Shown piece after piece: positions 24,963-35,016 of a stretch of DNA of 64,000 nucleotides (positions are counted from its first letter, which is position 1; each line of letters begins with the position of its first letter). Location: the NCBI GenBank assembly GCA_021324945.1, contig JAJPID010000052.1, forward strand, positions 1-64,000, given 5' to 3'. The notes beneath the pieces are model-generated. The model did no database searches, was not told the origin of the DNA, and worked only from the letters and a program-made list of their open reading frames with translations. A program made the translations under genes and the position numbers. The DNA is from Lysobacterales bacterium. Its GTDB lineage: Bacteria; Pseudomonadota; Gammaproteobacteria; Xanthomonadales; Rhodanobacteraceae.

Positions 24963-25775
24963 ATGATCGACCCGACGCCATCGTCCCCGCCGCCGCCGCG
25001 TCCGCGCCGCGGCATCTATCTGCTGCCAAACCTGTTCACCACCGGCGCGATGTTCGCGGGTTTCTACGCGATCGTCGCAGCGATCGGGGGACGCTTCACC
25101 GATGCCGCGATCGCGGTGTTCATCGCGGGATTGCTGGACGGCATGGACGGACGCGTTGCGCGCCTGACCAAGACCCAAAGCGAATTCGGCGTGCAATACG
25201 ACTCGCTTTCCGATCTGGTGAGTTTCGGACTGGCGCCCGCGCTGGTGATGTACACGTGGTCTCTGCAGTACCTGCGCGATTACGGCGTGTTGTGGGGCAA
25301 GCTCGGCTGGGCCGCCGCGTTTCTCTACGCGGCGTGCGCGGCGTTGCGACTAGCGCGATTCAACACGCAGGTCGGCGTGGCCGACAAGCGCTATTTCCAG
25401 GGGCTCGCGAGCCCCGCAGCGGCCGGTTTGTGCATGTCCTTTGTCTGGTCGATGCAGAACATGCAGATCGAGGGCGCATGGCTGTGCTTCTTCACGCCGA
25501 TCCTCGCGGTGACGGCGGGATTGCTGATGGTCAGCCGCATCCGCTATTTCAGTTTCAAGGCGTGGCCGCACAGCGACCGCGTGCCGTTCGTGTGGATCGT
25601 GCTGGCCGTACTGGTCATCGTGGCGCTGGTGTGGGACACCGCCGACGTGCTGCTCGCGATCGCGGTGCTCTATGTGCTGTCCGGGCCGGTGATGACGCTC
25701 TGGGGCTTGCGCAGCCGCTCCTCGCGCCGGCGCATGCGCGCGCAACGACGGCAATCGCTGCCGCCGTCCGAGTGA
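24963..25775 (+). CDS. pssA: CDP-diacylglycerol-serine O-phosphatidyltransferase
   Basis: A 270-residue inner-membrane enzyme that makes phosphatidylserine, the precursor of phosphatidylethanolamine. The CDP-alcohol phosphotransferase signature is at about residues 61-86: DGMDGRVARL, then FG.x.YDSLSD, with the catalytic aspartates. About six to eight membrane helices follow. The start is ATG 24963; a slightly longer in-frame start at 24945 is possible. It leads a short forward operon with the HolD-like gene and rimI. Confidence 0.93.
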   Translation: MIDPTPSSPPPPRPRRGIYLLPNLFTTGAMFAGFYAIVAAIGGRFTDAAIAVFIAGLLDGMDGRVARLTKTQSEFGVQYDSLSDLVSFGLAPALVMYTWSLQYLRDYGVLWGKLGWAAAFLYAACAALRLARFNTQVGVADKRYFQGLASPAAAGLCMSFVWSMQNMQIEGAWLCFFTPILAVTAGLLMVSRIRYFSFKAWPHSDRVPFVWIVLAVLVIVALVWDTADVLLAIAVLYVLSGPVMTLWGLRSRSSRRRMRAQRRQSLPPSE

Positions 25776-25785
25776 ACAGACCTCC

Positions 25786-26193
25786 ATGGAATCCATCGCG
25801 CTTTCCAGAATCGAATTGCTGCGTGCGCTGGGTATGAATCCGCTGCGGCTGCGTGCACGAAGCGCCAAAGCCGAAGCTGGGCCGCGGATCGCGTTCGACA
25901 AACGCATCGCGCTGCTGCGCGCGCAGCAGGAAGTCGATCAGCCCGCACTTTCGATGCTCTACACCAAGATCACCGAGGCCATCAGCACGCTCGGTCTGCA
26001 ATGCGTGCGTATAGCCGATGCGGAAGCCGATTCGCACGTGCGCGTGCTGGCGTTCGGCGAGGCGCCGCTGCCGCCCGCCATCGGCATTGAGCGGGTATTA
26101 CGGGTCGATGCACTGGCCGTGCTGAATGCGGATCGCACGCGCAAGCGCGCGTTATGGGATCTATTGCAGCGGTTGGCGCAGGAGAACGGGTGA
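25786..26193 (+). CDS. candidate DNA polymerase III psi subunit (HolD)
   Basis: A 135-residue protein with no membrane segment. I assign it tentatively. It lies directly before rimI, as holD does in Escherichia coli. Its length is close to HolD (137). Its opening SRIELLRALGMNPLRLR resembles the HolD start (a helix followed by LGI...LR), and its end NADRTRKRALWDLL resembles NPTARAALWQQI. The psi subunit joins the clamp loader to single-stranded DNA binding protein through chi (HolC). It starts 10 bases after pssA. HolD proteins are very divergent, so a structure-level test is needed before naming it. Confidence 0.6.
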   Translation: MESIALSRIELLRALGMNPLRLRARSAKAEAGPRIAFDKRIALLRAQQEVDQPALSMLYTKITEAISTLGLQCVRIADAEADSHVRVLAFGEAPLPPAIGIERVLRVDALAVLNADRTRKRALWDLLQRLAQENG

Positions 26194-26194
26194 G

Positions 26195-26674
26195 ATGTCG
26201 GCGGTTGCCGTCAACCCGCTGCCGCGCTGGCGGCCGATGATGCGCAGCGACATCGCCGCGGTGGCGGGAATCGAGGCAGCGGCTTACGAATTTCCCTGGT
26301 CGCAGCAGATCTTTCGTGATTGTCTGGAAGCCGGGCACAAATGCTGGGTGTTGCAGGAACCGGATGGCGAGCTGGTCGGCTACGGCATTCTTTCCACCGG
26401 TGCGAACGAAGCGCATGTGTTGAACCTGTGCGTCGCGCCTTCGCAACAAAGGCGCGGTCACGGCACGCGCATGTTGCGTCATCTCGTCGAACTGGCGCGC
26501 ATGCATCGCGCGCGGCGCGTGTTCCTGGAGGTGAGGCCTTCGAACGCGAGAGCACAGACGATGTACGAGCGCGCTGGCTTCAACGAGATCGGCCGCCGCC
26601 CGAACTACTACCCTGCGCGTCGCGGTCGCGAGGATGCAATCGTGATGGCGATGGAATTGTTGCCGTACGAGTAG
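26195..26674 (+). CDS. rimI: ribosomal protein bS18 alanine N-acetyltransferase
   Basis: A 159-residue GNAT acetyltransferase. The acetyl-CoA loop is VAPSQQRRGHGTRML, followed by HLVELARMHRARRVFLEVRPSN and YERAGFNEIGRRPNYYP, which are typical of RimI. RimI acetylates the N-terminus of ribosomal protein S18. GGAG at 26181 precedes the ATG, which lies two bases after the stop of the HolD-like gene. Confidence 0.93.
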   Translation: MSAVAVNPLPRWRPMMRSDIAAVAGIEAAAYEFPWSQQIFRDCLEAGHKCWVLQEPDGELVGYGILSTGANEAHVLNLCVAPSQQRRGHGTRMLRHLVELARMHRARRVFLEVRPSNARAQTMYERAGFNEIGRRPNYYPARRGREDAIVMAMELLPYE

Positions 26675-26706
26675 GGGATTGTCCTCAGCGGCGAACGGAG
26701 CCCGTC

Positions 26707-29634
26707 CTACGATAATCTTGCCGCCTGCTCGCGCAGCGCGTTCAACCGCGTGTTCCAATCGTTCAAGCGCGCCCGCTCCTGTTCGACTACGGCTGTGGGC
26801 GTACGCTCGCCGAAATTCTTCAGCTTGGCGTTCGATTTTCCGATTTCGGTCTCGATCCGCGCGATTTCCTTTTTCAAGCGCGTGCGTTCGGCGTCCAGAT
26901 CGATCAACCCTGCCAGCGGAATCAGCACCCGCAGCGTGCCGACCACCGCGGCGGCCGAAGCGGATTCTGCTTCTCCGGGGTGCAACCAGCGCGGCATCTC
27001 GCTGCGGGCGAGGAAGGAGATCTGCGCCGAAAATTTGTCTGCGCGTCGGCGGTCGTCCGCATCGCCGTCGGCCAGCAGCAGCGGAATCGTCCTGCCCGGC
27101 GCGATGTTCATTTCGCTGCGAATCTTGCGGATGCCCGTCAGCACCGCCTTGAACCACTCGATATCGGCACTCGCGGCTTCATCCGTCGCGAATTGATCCG
27201 CGCGCGGATAGGGCCGCTGCATAATGCTCTGATCTTTCAATCCGAGCTGCGGCGCGACCGATTGCCAGATTTCCTCGGTGATGAATGGAATGATCGGGTG
27301 CAGCGCGCGCAGTGCGGTTTCGAGCACCCGCAACAGCGTGCGGCGCGTGGATGCAGCGGCGTTTACGTCCTCGCCATTCAACGCCGGCTTCGACAGTTCA
27401 ACAAACCAGTCGCAATACTCGTTCCAGACGAATTCGTACAGAGCCTGCGCCAGCAGGTCGAAGCGGTAACTCGCGAAGTGCTGCTCGACCTCCGCCAGTG
27501 TGTGATGCAGACGAGTCAGGATCCAGCGCTCGGCTTCGGTTGCCGGCTTTTCCCGAGTGTCGAGTTCCGAGTCCCGAGGCTCGGAGTTGAGCAACAAAAA
27601 CCTCGCTGCATTCCACAGCTTGTTGCAGAACGCCTTGTAGCCCTCGGCGCGCTTGACGTCGAAGTTGATGGTGCGCGCGTAGGTCGCGAGTGCCGCGAAG
27701 GTGAAGCGCAGCGCGTCCGCGCCGATATCGGTGATGCCTTGCGGATAATCGCGACGGATGCGCTTTTCCACTTTCTCGCGCACCTGCGGAATCAGCAGTG
27801 AGGCTGTGGATTTCCTCACCAGCTCTTCGAGCGAAACGCCGTCGATCAAATCCAACGGATCGAGCGTGTTGCCCTTGGACTTGGACATCTTCTGGCCTTC
27901 GGCGTCGCGCACGATCGCGTTGATGTACACCTCGCGAAACGGTACGCGGCCGGTGAAATACTTGGTCGCCATCACCATGCGCGCGACCCAGAAGAAGATG
28001 ATGTCGAAGCCAGTGACCAGCACCGAACTCGGCAGAAAGATCTGGTCGCGTTGCCAATCGGCGACGGTCTCGCCGCGTTCGTTGTTTACCGGGTGCTCGA
28101 ATGGCCAACCGAGCGTGGAGAATGGCCACAGCGCGGAGGAAAACCAGGTATCGAGCACGTCCTCGTCCTGTTTCAATGCGCCGTTGGGTTTGATAGCCGA
28201 ATGTGCGATCGCATCGGCCTCGTCTTCGCCGACGAAAATGTTTCCGGCTTCGTCGTACCACGCCGGGATGCGATGGCCCCACCACAATTGCCGCGAGATG
28301 CACCAGTCCTGGATGTTCTCCAGCCATTGTGTGTAGGTGCTCGTCCAGTTCTCGGGCACGAACCGGATTTCGCCGCTGCACACCGCATCCAGCGCGGGTT
28401 CGGTGATCGCCTTGCGGCCGCCGATGGAACCTTTCGGTCGGGCGCGACCTTCCGGCAGTGCGTCGGTGGTGAGATCGAGGAACCACTGATCAGTCAGCAT
28501 CGGTTCGATCACCGCATCCGAACGCTGGCTCACCGGCACCTGCAGCTTGTGCGGTTTGGTTTCGATCAGAAAACCTTCGGATTCGAGTTGGGCAAGAATA
28601 CGCCTCCGCGCTTCGTATCTGTCCAAGCCCTGATATTCGGCAGGAATTCCGATATCAGAAGCCATGTCGATGTAGTTGCTTCGAGCTTTGCCCGAGCCAC
28701 CCGGCTTCGCAACCTGGTGGGCCCAGCCGCTGTCACCAACCACTTTGGCATCCAACGTAAAAACGTTGAATTGCGCAAGTTTGTGACGTTGTCCGATCGC
28801 ATAGTCATTGAAATCGTGTGCGGGCGTGATTTTCACCGCGCCGGTTCCAAATTCCCGATCGACATATTCATCCAGGATGATCGGAATTTCGCGCTGCGTG
28901 ATCGGCAGGCGAAGACGTTTGCCGTGCAGGTGCCTGTATCTTTCATCCTCTGGATGCACGGCAACTGCCGCGTCGCCCAACATCGTTTCTGGGCGCGTCG
29001 TGGCGATGACGATGCTCTCGTCGCCCTCCACTGTGGGATAGCGGATCGACCACAGAAAACCGTCGCGCTCGACGTTGTTGACCTCGAGGTCCGACACCGC
29101 GGTCATCAGCACCGGATCCCAATTCACCAGCCGGTTGCCGCGATAGATCAGGCCGGCGCGATACCACTCGACGAATACCTTGCGCACCGCTGCGCTCAGG
29201 CCTTCGTCCATCGTGAAGCGTTCGCGCGACCAGTCCGCCGAAGCGCCGAGGCGACGCATCTGCCGCGTGATGGTGGAACCGGATTCCTCTTTCCACTTCC
29301 AGACGCGCTCGACGAATTGGTCGCGCCCGAGGTCGTTGCGCGACTTGCCTTCCGCCGCGAGCTGGTTCTCGACGATCTTCTGCGTGGCGATGCCAGCGTG
29401 GTCGGTGCCGACCTGCCAAAGTGTGTTGTCGCCGCGCATGCGGTGATAACGGATCAGCGCGTCCATGATCGTCTGCTGGAACGCATGACCCATGTGCAAA
29501 GTGCCGGTGACGTTCGGCGGCGGCAGCAGAATGCAATACGGATCGCCGCGACCGCTCGGCTCGAAGCAACCGAGTTGCTCCCAGCGCGCGTACCACTTCG
29601 ATTCGATCTGCTTGGGGTCGAAACTTTTTTCCAT
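26707..29634 (-). CDS. valS: valyl-tRNA synthetase
   Basis: A 975-residue class I synthetase. The HIGH motif is in [15 protein letters not shown] (residues 38-52), the KMSKS motif is KMSKSKGN, and the editing domain has [22 protein letters not shown]. It has an anticodon-binding domain and the C-terminal coiled-coil arm ([22 protein letters not shown]). Full length. A 10-bp hairpin at 29645-29668 lies 11 bases before its start; whether it regulates is unknown. Confidence 0.97.
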   Translation of the reverse strand: MEKSFDPKQIESKWYARWEQLGCFEPSGRGDPYCILLPPPNVTGTLHMGHAFQQTIMDALIRYHRMRGDNTLWQVGTDHAGIATQKIVENQLAAEGKSRNDLGRDQFVERVWKWKEESGSTITRQMRRLGASADWSRERFTMDEGLSAAVRKVFVEWYRAGLIYRGNRLVNWDPVLMTAVSDLEVNNVERDGFLWSIRYPTVEGDESIVIATTRPETMLGDAAVAVHPEDERYRHLHGKRLRLPITQREIPIILDEYVDREFGTGAVKITPAHDFNDYAIGQRHKLAQFNVFTLDAKVVGDSGWAHQVAKPGGSGKARSNYIDMASDIGIPAEYQGLDRYEARRRILAQLESEGFLIETKPHKLQVPVSQRSDAVIEPMLTDQWFLDLTTDALPEGRARPKGSIGGRKAITEPALDAVCSGEIRFVPENWTSTYTQWLENIQDWCISRQLWWGHRIPAWYDEAGNIFVGEDEADAIAHSAIKPNGALKQDEDVLDTWFSSALWPFSTLGWPFEHPVNNERGETVADWQRDQIFLPSSVLVTGFDIIFFWVARMVMATKYFTGRVPFREVYINAIVRDAEGQKMSKSKGNTLDPLDLIDGVSLEELVRKSTASLLIPQVREKVEKRIRRDYPQGITDIGADALRFTFAALATYARTINFDVKRAEGYKAFCNKLWNAARFLLLNSEPRDSELDTREKPATEAERWILTRLHHTLAEVEQHFASYRFDLLAQALYEFVWNEYCDWFVELSKPALNGEDVNAAASTRRTLLRVLETALRALHPIIPFITEEIWQSVAPQLGLKDQSIMQRPYPRADQFATDEAASADIEWFKAVLTGIRKIRSEMNIAPGRTIPLLLADGDADDRRRADKFSAQISFLARSEMPRWLHPGEAESASAAAVVGTLRVLIPLAGLIDLDAERTRLKKEIARIETEIGKSNAKLKNFGERTPTAVVEQERARLNDWNTRLNALREQAARLS

Positions 29635-29644
29635 GCGCGAGCTC

Positions 29645-29798
29645 TTGACCGTGCCCGCGCACGGTCAAATCAAAGACAGGACTTGCTTTCGTCATTCCGG
29701 CGGAGGCCGGAATCCATTTTGCTGTTGAACGAGGTCAAAATCAAAATGGATTCCGAGTTCCATTGCCGACGAAGTCGACAATGGCCCCGGGATGACGA
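29645..29798. repeat. hairpin plus GTCATTCC repeat overlapping the hemE end
   Basis: TTGACCGTGC (29645-29654) pairs with GCACGGTCAA (29659-29668). Next, a long imperfect palindrome runs from CGTCATTCC (29690) to GGGATGACG (about 29790-29797). Its inner arms are GGAATCCATTTTG (29708-29720) and CAAAATGGATTCC (29743-29755). The right arm encodes the last residues of HemE. This is the same repeat class as at 42431 and 36880. Confidence 0.75.
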
Positions 29799-30859
29799 GA
29801 GGAATGAGTGTGCACCGCTTCCACCAGCACCCGCACGTTATCCGGATCGACGTCCGGCGTGATGCCGTGACCGAGGTTGAAGACATGACCCGGGTGTGGG
29901 CCGAAATCGTCCAGCACGCGGCGTGCTTCGCGCGCGATCACGTCCGGCGAGCACAGCAAAACCTTCGGGTCGAGGTTGCCTTGCAGCGCGACGCGCTCGC
30001 CGACGCGGCGGCGTGCTTCGTTCAGTGAAATGGTCCAGTCCACGCCCAACGCGGCGCTGCCGGTGTCGGCCAGCGTTTCCAGATTTGCGTTGGCGCCCTT
30101 GGAGAACAGGATCAGCGGCACCTCGCGCGCGTGCGCGTCTGCGCGCAGCAGTGCGGCGACTTGCGAGAGATGACCTGCGGAGAATTCGGAAAACATCTCC
30201 GGCGGCAGCAAGCCGCCCCAGGTATCGAAGATCATCAGCGCTTGTGCGCCGGCGGCGGCTTGCGCGGACAAGTACGCAGCGACCGCACGCGCGTTGATGT
30301 CCAGCAGCCGATGCAGCGCGGCCGGATCGTCCAGCGCCAGCGCCTTGGCGCGGGAGAAATCGCGCGAGCCTTCGCCTTCGATCATGTAGCAGGCCAGCGT
30401 CCAGGGACTGCCGGCGAAACCGATCAGCGGCACGCGGCCGTTCAATTCCCGGCGGATCAGGCGCACCGCATCCATCACGTAGCGCAGCGAAGTTTCCGGA
30501 TCGGGCGGGCCCAGTTTCTCAATGTTGCTCGCACTGTGCAGGGGCGATGCGAACTTCGGCCCTTCGCCTTCGACGAAATGCAGGCCGAGCCCCATCGCAT
30601 CTGGAATCGTGAGGATGTCAGAGAACAGGATTGCTGCGTCGAGCTCGAAGCGTTCGATCGGTTGCAGCGTGACTTCGCAGGCCAGTTCCGGCGTGCGCAT
30701 CAATGTCAGGAAACTGCCGGCGCGTGCGCGGGTGGCCCGGTATTCGGGCAGGTAACGCCCGGCCTGGCGCATGATCCAGATCGGTGTGACGTCGACGGGT
30801 TCGCGCCGCAGCGCGCGCAGGAAGCGATTGCTTCGGTTCGATTTCGAATCGTCAGCCAT
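29741..30859 (-). CDS. hemE: uroporphyrinogen decarboxylase
   Basis: A 372-residue haem-pathway enzyme converting uroporphyrinogen III to coproporphyrinogen III. Signatures are [16 protein letters not shown] at residues 26-41 and [17 protein letters not shown] near 147. Typical HemE proteins are about 354 residues and end soon after the helix that here reads [10 protein letters not shown]. The last about 20 residues ([14 protein letters not shown] onward) are encoded by the right arm of an intergenic palindromic repeat, so the natural end seems to have been replaced or extended by it. The core is intact and should be active. Confidence 0.95.
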   Translation of the reverse strand: MADDSKSNRSNRFLRALRREPVDVTPIWIMRQAGRYLPEYRATRARAGSFLTLMRTPELACEVTLQPIERFELDAAILFSDILTIPDAMGLGLHFVEGEGPKFASPLHSASNIEKLGPPDPETSLRYVMDAVRLIRRELNGRVPLIGFAGSPWTLACYMIEGEGSRDFSRAKALALDDPAALHRLLDINARAVAAYLSAQAAAGAQALMIFDTWGGLLPPEMFSEFSAGHLSQVAALLRADAHAREVPLILFSKGANANLETLADTGSAALGVDWTISLNEARRRVGERVALQGNLDPKVLLCSPDVIAREARRVLDDFGPHPGHVFNLGHGITPDVDPDNVRVLVEAVHTHSSRHPGAIVDFVGNGTRNPF

Positions 30860-31109
30860 GCGGACTGTCGAACCCTTGCGTGATCATCACCTTGAACCCT
30901 CGCTTGATCTGCGCATCGCGCGCGTGCTCGAACGCCGCCAGCGCATCGTCGCGGCTGAGGTAAAGCTCGCGCTTCAACGTCGCGCGGCCGCCCTCGGTGC
31001 CGGACTCGCGGTACAGCGTCCAGCCGCCGAGCAGATCCTGCTCCAGCGCGATGCGGCAGTTGCGCGGCGCGCTGCCGGCCGCCGGCGGAGTTTGCAGGTA
31101 GAGGTGCAT
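30852..31109 (-). CDS. WGR-domain protein
   Basis: An 85-residue protein that is essentially one WGR-like domain: [24 protein letters not shown] followed by a helix [23 protein letters not shown] domains occur in PARP-like and stand-alone bacterial proteins and are thought to bind nucleic acid. Here the exact W-G-R triplet is not kept. It is upstream of hemE and overlaps it by 8 bases. Function unknown. Confidence 0.7.
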   Translation of the reverse strand: MHLYLQTPPAAGSAPRNCRIALEQDLLGGWTLYRESGTEGGRATLKRELYLSRDDALAAFEHARDAQIKRGFKVMITQGFDSPHG

Positions 31110-31149
31110 GCGAAAGGCGTTGCAACGGAACGGTTATTGTAACGAGGGA

Positions 31150-32250
31150 TCAGGGGCGAGTAGCGAGTGCGCTCAGCACATCCGCCTCGCTGACGCCTTC
31201 GACGATCTCTGTGTGTCCGATTCCGCGCCACAGGATCAACCGCAACGTGCCGGCGCGGTTCTTCTTGTCCAGCCGCATGCGGTCGAGCAGGGCGCGGGGT
31301 TTCAAATTCCGCGGCAATTCGGTCGGCAGGCAGAACGACTGCAACAAGGCACGTAAACGCTGCGTATCAATTTCCTCCGACATTCCCAACTGCGTGGACA
31401 GGCGCGCGGCCAGCAGCATCCCGATCGCCACGGCTTCGCCGTGCAACAAGCTTCCGTATCCGGCTTCCGTTTCGATCGCATGGCCGAAGGTATGCCCGAA
31501 GTTCAGCAGCGCGCGTTTGCCGCTTTCGCGTTCGTCGCACGCGACCACGGCCGCCTTGTAGCGGCAGCAGGTGGCGATCGCATGGGTCAATGCGGTCGCA
31601 TCGCGTGCAAGCAACGCATTGGCATTCGCATCCAGCCAATCGAAGAACCCCGCATCGCCGATGCAGGCGGTCTTGATCACTTCGGCGAAACCGGCGCGCA
31701 ACTCGCGTTCGGGCAACGTGGACAAGGTATCCAGATCGGCGATCACCGCACGCGGTTGGTGGAACGCGCCGATCAGGTTCTTGCCTGCGGCGTGATCGAC
31801 GCCGGTCTTGCCGCCGACCGAGGAATCCACCATCGCCAACAACGTGGTCGGCACTTGGATGAAATCGATGCCGCGCATCCAGCAGGCGGCGGCAAACCCA
31901 GCGATGTCGCCGACCACGCCGCCGCCCAGCGCGATCACGCAGGCGTCGCGCGTGGCGCCGAGTTGCGCCAGCGCGTCGAAGATTTTCGAGACCGCATCGA
32001 GATTCTTGTGCGCTTCTCCGGCGCGCAATGTCAACGAATCAACGAGCAGGGATGAATCAGCGGATTCGAGCAGGTCCTGTACGCCTGCCGCATACAGCGG
32101 CGCCACGTTTTCGTCGCTGACGATCAGTACGTGCTTGCCACGGATCGCACCGCGCCAATGCGCCATATCGGTGACCAAACCCGATCCGATCCGGATCGGA
32201 TAGCTTCGCGCATCCAGCCCGACTTCGATTTCGGTCATCGCACCGCTCAT
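31150..32250 (-). CDS. aroB: 3-dehydroquinate synthase
   Basis: A 366-residue, NAD-dependent enzyme of the shikimate pathway. Clear signatures are [47 protein letters not shown] and [12 protein letters not shown] (metal ligands). The ATG at 32250 overlaps the aroK stop codon as ATGA, which fixes the start; a second ATG follows four codons later. The frame stays open upstream through aroK, but that is only a shadow. Confidence 0.96.
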   Translation of the reverse strand: MSGAMTEIEVGLDARSYPIRIGSGLVTDMAHWRGAIRGKHVLIVSDENVAPLYAAGVQDLLESADSSLLVDSLTLRAGEAHKNLDAVSKIFDALAQLGATRDACVIALGGGVVGDIAGFAAACWMRGIDFIQVPTTLLAMVDSSVGGKTGVDHAAGKNLIGAFHQPRAVIADLDTLSTLPERELRAGFAEVIKTACIGDAGFFDWLDANANALLARDATALTHAIATCCRYKAAVVACDERESGKRALLNFGHTFGHAIETEAGYGSLLHGEAVAIGMLLAARLSTQLGMSEEIDTQRLRALLQSFCLPTELPRNLKPRALLDRMRLDKKNRAGTLRLILWRGIGHTEIVEGVSEADVLSALATRP

Positions 32251-32795
32251 GCGCTGCGCGCCTGCGCCGCGCGTTGCCAGTGTGCTTCGATCAATGCAGC
32301 GACCTGCTCGCAGGCGCGCGCGGGCGTGTGCGCATGCGAAGGCACGATCAAATCCGCGGTTTGCCGATACAGCGGATCGCGCACGCGCGCCATCTCTTGT
32401 AGCCGCTCTCGGCGATCTTCTGCTTGCAGCAGCGGGCGCTGCCGATCTCGAGAGAGGCGGTGCAATTGTTGTTCGACATCCGTCTGCAACCACACCACGA
32501 AACCGCGTGCGCGCAGCAGTTCGCGATTGCGCGCGTCCAAGATCGCGCCGCCGCCGGTCGCCAGCACCACGCCGTTGCGCGCGCTGCATTCTTCCAGCAA
32601 CGCGGATTCGCGACGACGGAAACCCGGCTCGCCCTCGATGTCGAAAATCAACGCTACGCCCGCTCCGGTATGCGCCTCGATCTCCGCGTCCAGATCCACG
32701 AACGGCAGGTCGAAATGCACGGCCAGCCGCTTGCCGAGCGTGGTCTTGCCGGCGCCCATCGGGCCGATCAGGAATAGATTGGGGGACGGGTTCAC
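32247..32795 (-). CDS. aroK: shikimate kinase
   Basis: A 182-residue kinase. The P-loop is [15 protein letters not shown] (11-25), the shikimate-binding DLDAEIE follows, and FRRRE and ATGGGAILD complete the family pattern. It starts with GTG at 32795. Usual neighbours pilM-Q are not upstream here; a divergent dodecin gene is. Translationally coupled to aroB. Confidence 0.94.
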   Translation of the reverse strand: MNPSPNLFLIGPMGAGKTTLGKRLAVHFDLPFVDLDAEIEAHTGAGVALIFDIEGEPGFRRRESALLEECSARNGVVLATGGGAILDARNRELLRARGFVVWLQTDVEQQLHRLSRDRQRPLLQAEDRRERLQEMARVRDPLYRQTADLIVPSHAHTPARACEQVAALIEAHWQRAAQARSA

Positions 32796-32962
32796 TCGAA
32801 TCGTGGAAAACTGGAATCAAGCAATCATGCCAGTTTTCCGCTGACGGGATCGGCGCGGGATGCGCGTGCATGAACCGGCGCGAGCCGCTGGCGGAACGCG
32901 CGGCGAGGTTTTGCTAGCATGACAGGCGCGGAAAGACCGCCGCAACGCCAAGGAGGATTGCC

Positions 32963-33166
32963 ATGTCCGTCACCAAGGTCATCGAATTGAACGCTTCCTC
33001 CACGCAGGGCATCGAGGATGCGGTTCGCCAGGGTTTGGCCAAGGCTTCCAGGACGGTGAAGAACATCAAGGGCGTCTGGATCAACGAGATCAAGGCTGCG
33101 ACCAACGACGACGGCGGCATCAAGGAATGGCGCGTGAACATGCGCATCAATTTCGTCGTCGATTGA
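32963..33166 (+). CDS. dodecin family flavin-binding protein
   Basis: A 67-residue protein (MSVTKVIELNASSTQGIEDA ... RINFVVD) with the dodecin beta-alpha-beta-beta plan. The helix contains QGLAKASRTVKNI, and the flavin-stacking tryptophan follows in GVWINEIKA. Dodecins form hollow dodecamers that store flavins such as lumichrome or FMN. AGGAGG precedes the start. Eight bases before the response regulator gene, so perhaps co-transcribed. Confidence 0.92.
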   Translation: MSVTKVIELNASSTQGIEDAVRQGLAKASRTVKNIKGVWINEIKAATNDDGGIKEWRVNMRINFVVD

Positions 33167-33173
33167 AAAGTCG

Positions 33174-33875
33174 ATGACTGCCCGCGGGTGGACCATCGGC
33201 TGTCTGGAAGACGACGCGGATCAGGCCGCGCTGTTGCGGCTGTGGCTGGAATCGGCCGGCTATCGTTGCGCGCTCTTCGGCAGCGCGGGTGAATTCCGCA
33301 AGCGGCTGGGCAGCGAAGCGGTCGATCTGCTGCTGCTGGACTGGAATCTGCCGGACGCGACGGGCCTCGAAGTGCTGGAGTGGATCCGCCATTCGCCCAA
33401 TGCCGATCTGCCGGTGGTCTTCCTTACCGCGCGCGGCGAGGAGGCCGACATCGTCGAAGGCCTGCAGGCCGGCGCCGACGATTACGTGGTGAAACCGCCC
33501 AAGCAGGCCGAGTTGCTGGCGCGCGTGCGTGCGGTGTTGCGCCGGCGCAGCGGCGGCGAAAGCGACGCACAAGTGCCGCTGTCGTTGCCGCCGTATTCGG
33601 TGGACGCGCAGCGCCGCCGCATCAGCGTGGCGGGCGAGGAGATCGAATTGACTCAACGCGAATACGAGCTCGCCTGCTACCTGTTCCGCCGTCAGGGGCG
33701 CATCGTCAGCCGCGATGCGCTGCTGGAAAACATCTGGAACCTCGGCCCGCACATCAGCACGCGCACGGTCGATACCCACGTCAGCCGCCTGCGCAAGAAG
33801 CTGCACCTCTCCGGCGAGCACGGCTGGCGATTGACGGCGATTTATCAGCACGGCTATCGCCTCGAGCCGGCTTAG
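33174..33875 (+). CDS. OmpR-family response regulator without adjacent kinase
   Basis: A 233-residue regulator. The receiver spans about 5-120, with the acidic pair in CLEDDADQ, phosphoacceptor in LLLLDWNLPD and switch lysine in DYVVKPP. The C-terminal winged helix spans about 138-232 (ELTQREYELACYLFRRQGRIVSRDALLENIW ... RTVDTHVSRLRKKLHL, quoted as two parts of one domain). No histidine kinase is adjacent, so it is an orphan in this window. Its targets are unknown. Confidence 0.9.
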   Translation: MTARGWTIGCLEDDADQAALLRLWLESAGYRCALFGSAGEFRKRLGSEAVDLLLLDWNLPDATGLEVLEWIRHSPNADLPVVFLTARGEEADIVEGLQAGADDYVVKPPKQAELLARVRAVLRRRSGGESDAQVPLSLPPYSVDAQRRRISVAGEEIELTQREYELACYLFRRQGRIVSRDALLENIWNLGPHISTRTVDTHVSRLRKKLHLSGEHGWRLTAIYQHGYRLEPA

Positions 33876-33987
33876 CCCTGCTTTTCGCCCCCTTGAGCCA
33901 ATGGGCAGAAACTTTCGCGTCACGGAAGTATCGGTGTGGGGGTGAGACGCATTACCGAGATGACGTGAATAACCGAACGAAACTTTC

Positions 33988-34575
33988 ATGCTGAATCAGG
34001 AAATCCTCGACACCTTGCGCCGCCTGTTCGAAGCTGCCCAGTGCAGCAGCGATCCCGAGCCCGCGGCGATGTGCGTGTCCACCGTGGGCGCGGATGGCCG
34101 CGTTTCCGCGCGCATGGTGTTGCTGAAGCATCTCGACGAGCGCGGGCTGTGTTTCTTCACGCACTATGAAAGTGAGAAGGGCGCGCAGATCGCCGAACAT
34201 CCGCAGGTTGCGCTGACCCTGCACTGGAAGCATTTGAAAACCCCCGCGCAGGTGCGTGTGGAAGGCCGCGCGGAGAAGATGGGCGCGGAGGAATCGGACG
34301 CGTATTTCGCCAGCCGCGCGCGCCTGAGCCAGATTGGCGCGTGGGCGTCGCGGCAATCGCAGACGCTGCCTGATCGCGCCACGTTAACCGAACGCGTCGC
34401 GCGCCGCGAACGCGAGTTCGAAGGCCGCGAAGTGCCGCGTCCACCGTATTGGGGCGGCTATCGCGTGATCCCCAGTATGGTCGAATTCTGGTATGCGCAC
34501 GAGCACCGCTTGAACGAGCGCATCCGTTGGGATTGGATTGACGGCGAGTGGCGCAAGCGGTTGCTGTATCCATGA
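33988..34575 (+). CDS. pdxH: pyridoxamine 5'-phosphate oxidase
   Basis: A 195-residue FMN enzyme that makes pyridoxal phosphate. Family blocks are VSARMVLLKHLDERGLCFFTHYES, ALTLHWKHLKTPAQVRVEG, RARLSQIGAWASRQSQ and the end GGYRVIPSMVEFW ... RLLYP. It is about 20 residues shorter at the N-terminus than the E. coli enzyme, within family variation. Linked by overlap to the YjbQ-like gene. Confidence 0.94.
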   Translation: MLNQEILDTLRRLFEAAQCSSDPEPAAMCVSTVGADGRVSARMVLLKHLDERGLCFFTHYESEKGAQIAEHPQVALTLHWKHLKTPAQVRVEGRAEKMGAEESDAYFASRARLSQIGAWASRQSQTLPDRATLTERVARREREFEGREVPRPPYWGGYRVIPSMVEFWYAHEHRLNERIRWDWIDGEWRKRLLYP

Positions 34576-35012
34576 GCCACGCACAGCCGACGGCGCGCAC
34601 ATTCTCCTCCGGCTTCACGGTGCATACCCCGGGTCGCGGTTTCACCGACGTGAGCGAACGATTGTGCGAAATCGTGGCGGCCAGCGGCATCCACACGGGG
34701 CTCGCGCAGGTGTTCGTGCATCACACCAGTTGCTCGCTGTTGATCTGCGAGAACGCTGATCCCGTGGTGCGCGACGATCTCGAACGCTACTTCGCCCGAC
34801 TGGTACGCGACGGCGATCCGCTGTTCCGACACGACGCAGAAGGGCCGGATGACATGCCCGCGCACGTGCGCTCGATCCTCACCGGCGTCAGTCTGGGTAT
34901 TCCGGTTCGGAATGGCGAATTGGCGCTGGGCACCTGGCAGGGCGTATATCTGTGGGAACACCGCAGTGCGCCGCACATGCGCAAGGTGAGCGTCACGTTT
35001 ATCGGAGACTGA
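34572..35012 (+). CDS. YjbQ-family protein (UPF0047)
   Basis: A 146-residue protein with the UPF0047 signature LAQVFVHHTSCSLLICENADP and the end ELALGTWQGVYLWEHR. Members have been reported to have weak thiamine-phosphate synthase activity, but the real role is unsettled. Its ATG overlaps the pdxH stop (ATGA). Confidence 0.92.
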   Translation: MSHAQPTARTFSSGFTVHTPGRGFTDVSERLCEIVAASGIHTGLAQVFVHHTSCSLLICENADPVVRDDLERYFARLVRDGDPLFRHDAEGPDDMPAHVRSILTGVSLGIPVRNGELALGTWQGVYLWEHRSAPHMRKVSVTFIGD

Positions 35013-35016
35013 CGCG

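Noticed and set aside
29635-29690. A T-box or attenuator before valS
   Set aside because: Only a plain 10-bp hairpin without T run or specifier loop is visible, and T-boxes are not expected in this group.
31150-32871. An apparent aroK-aroB fusion frame
   Set aside because: The upstream half is the wrong frame of aroK. The ATGA overlap at 32247-32250 fixes aroB's start.
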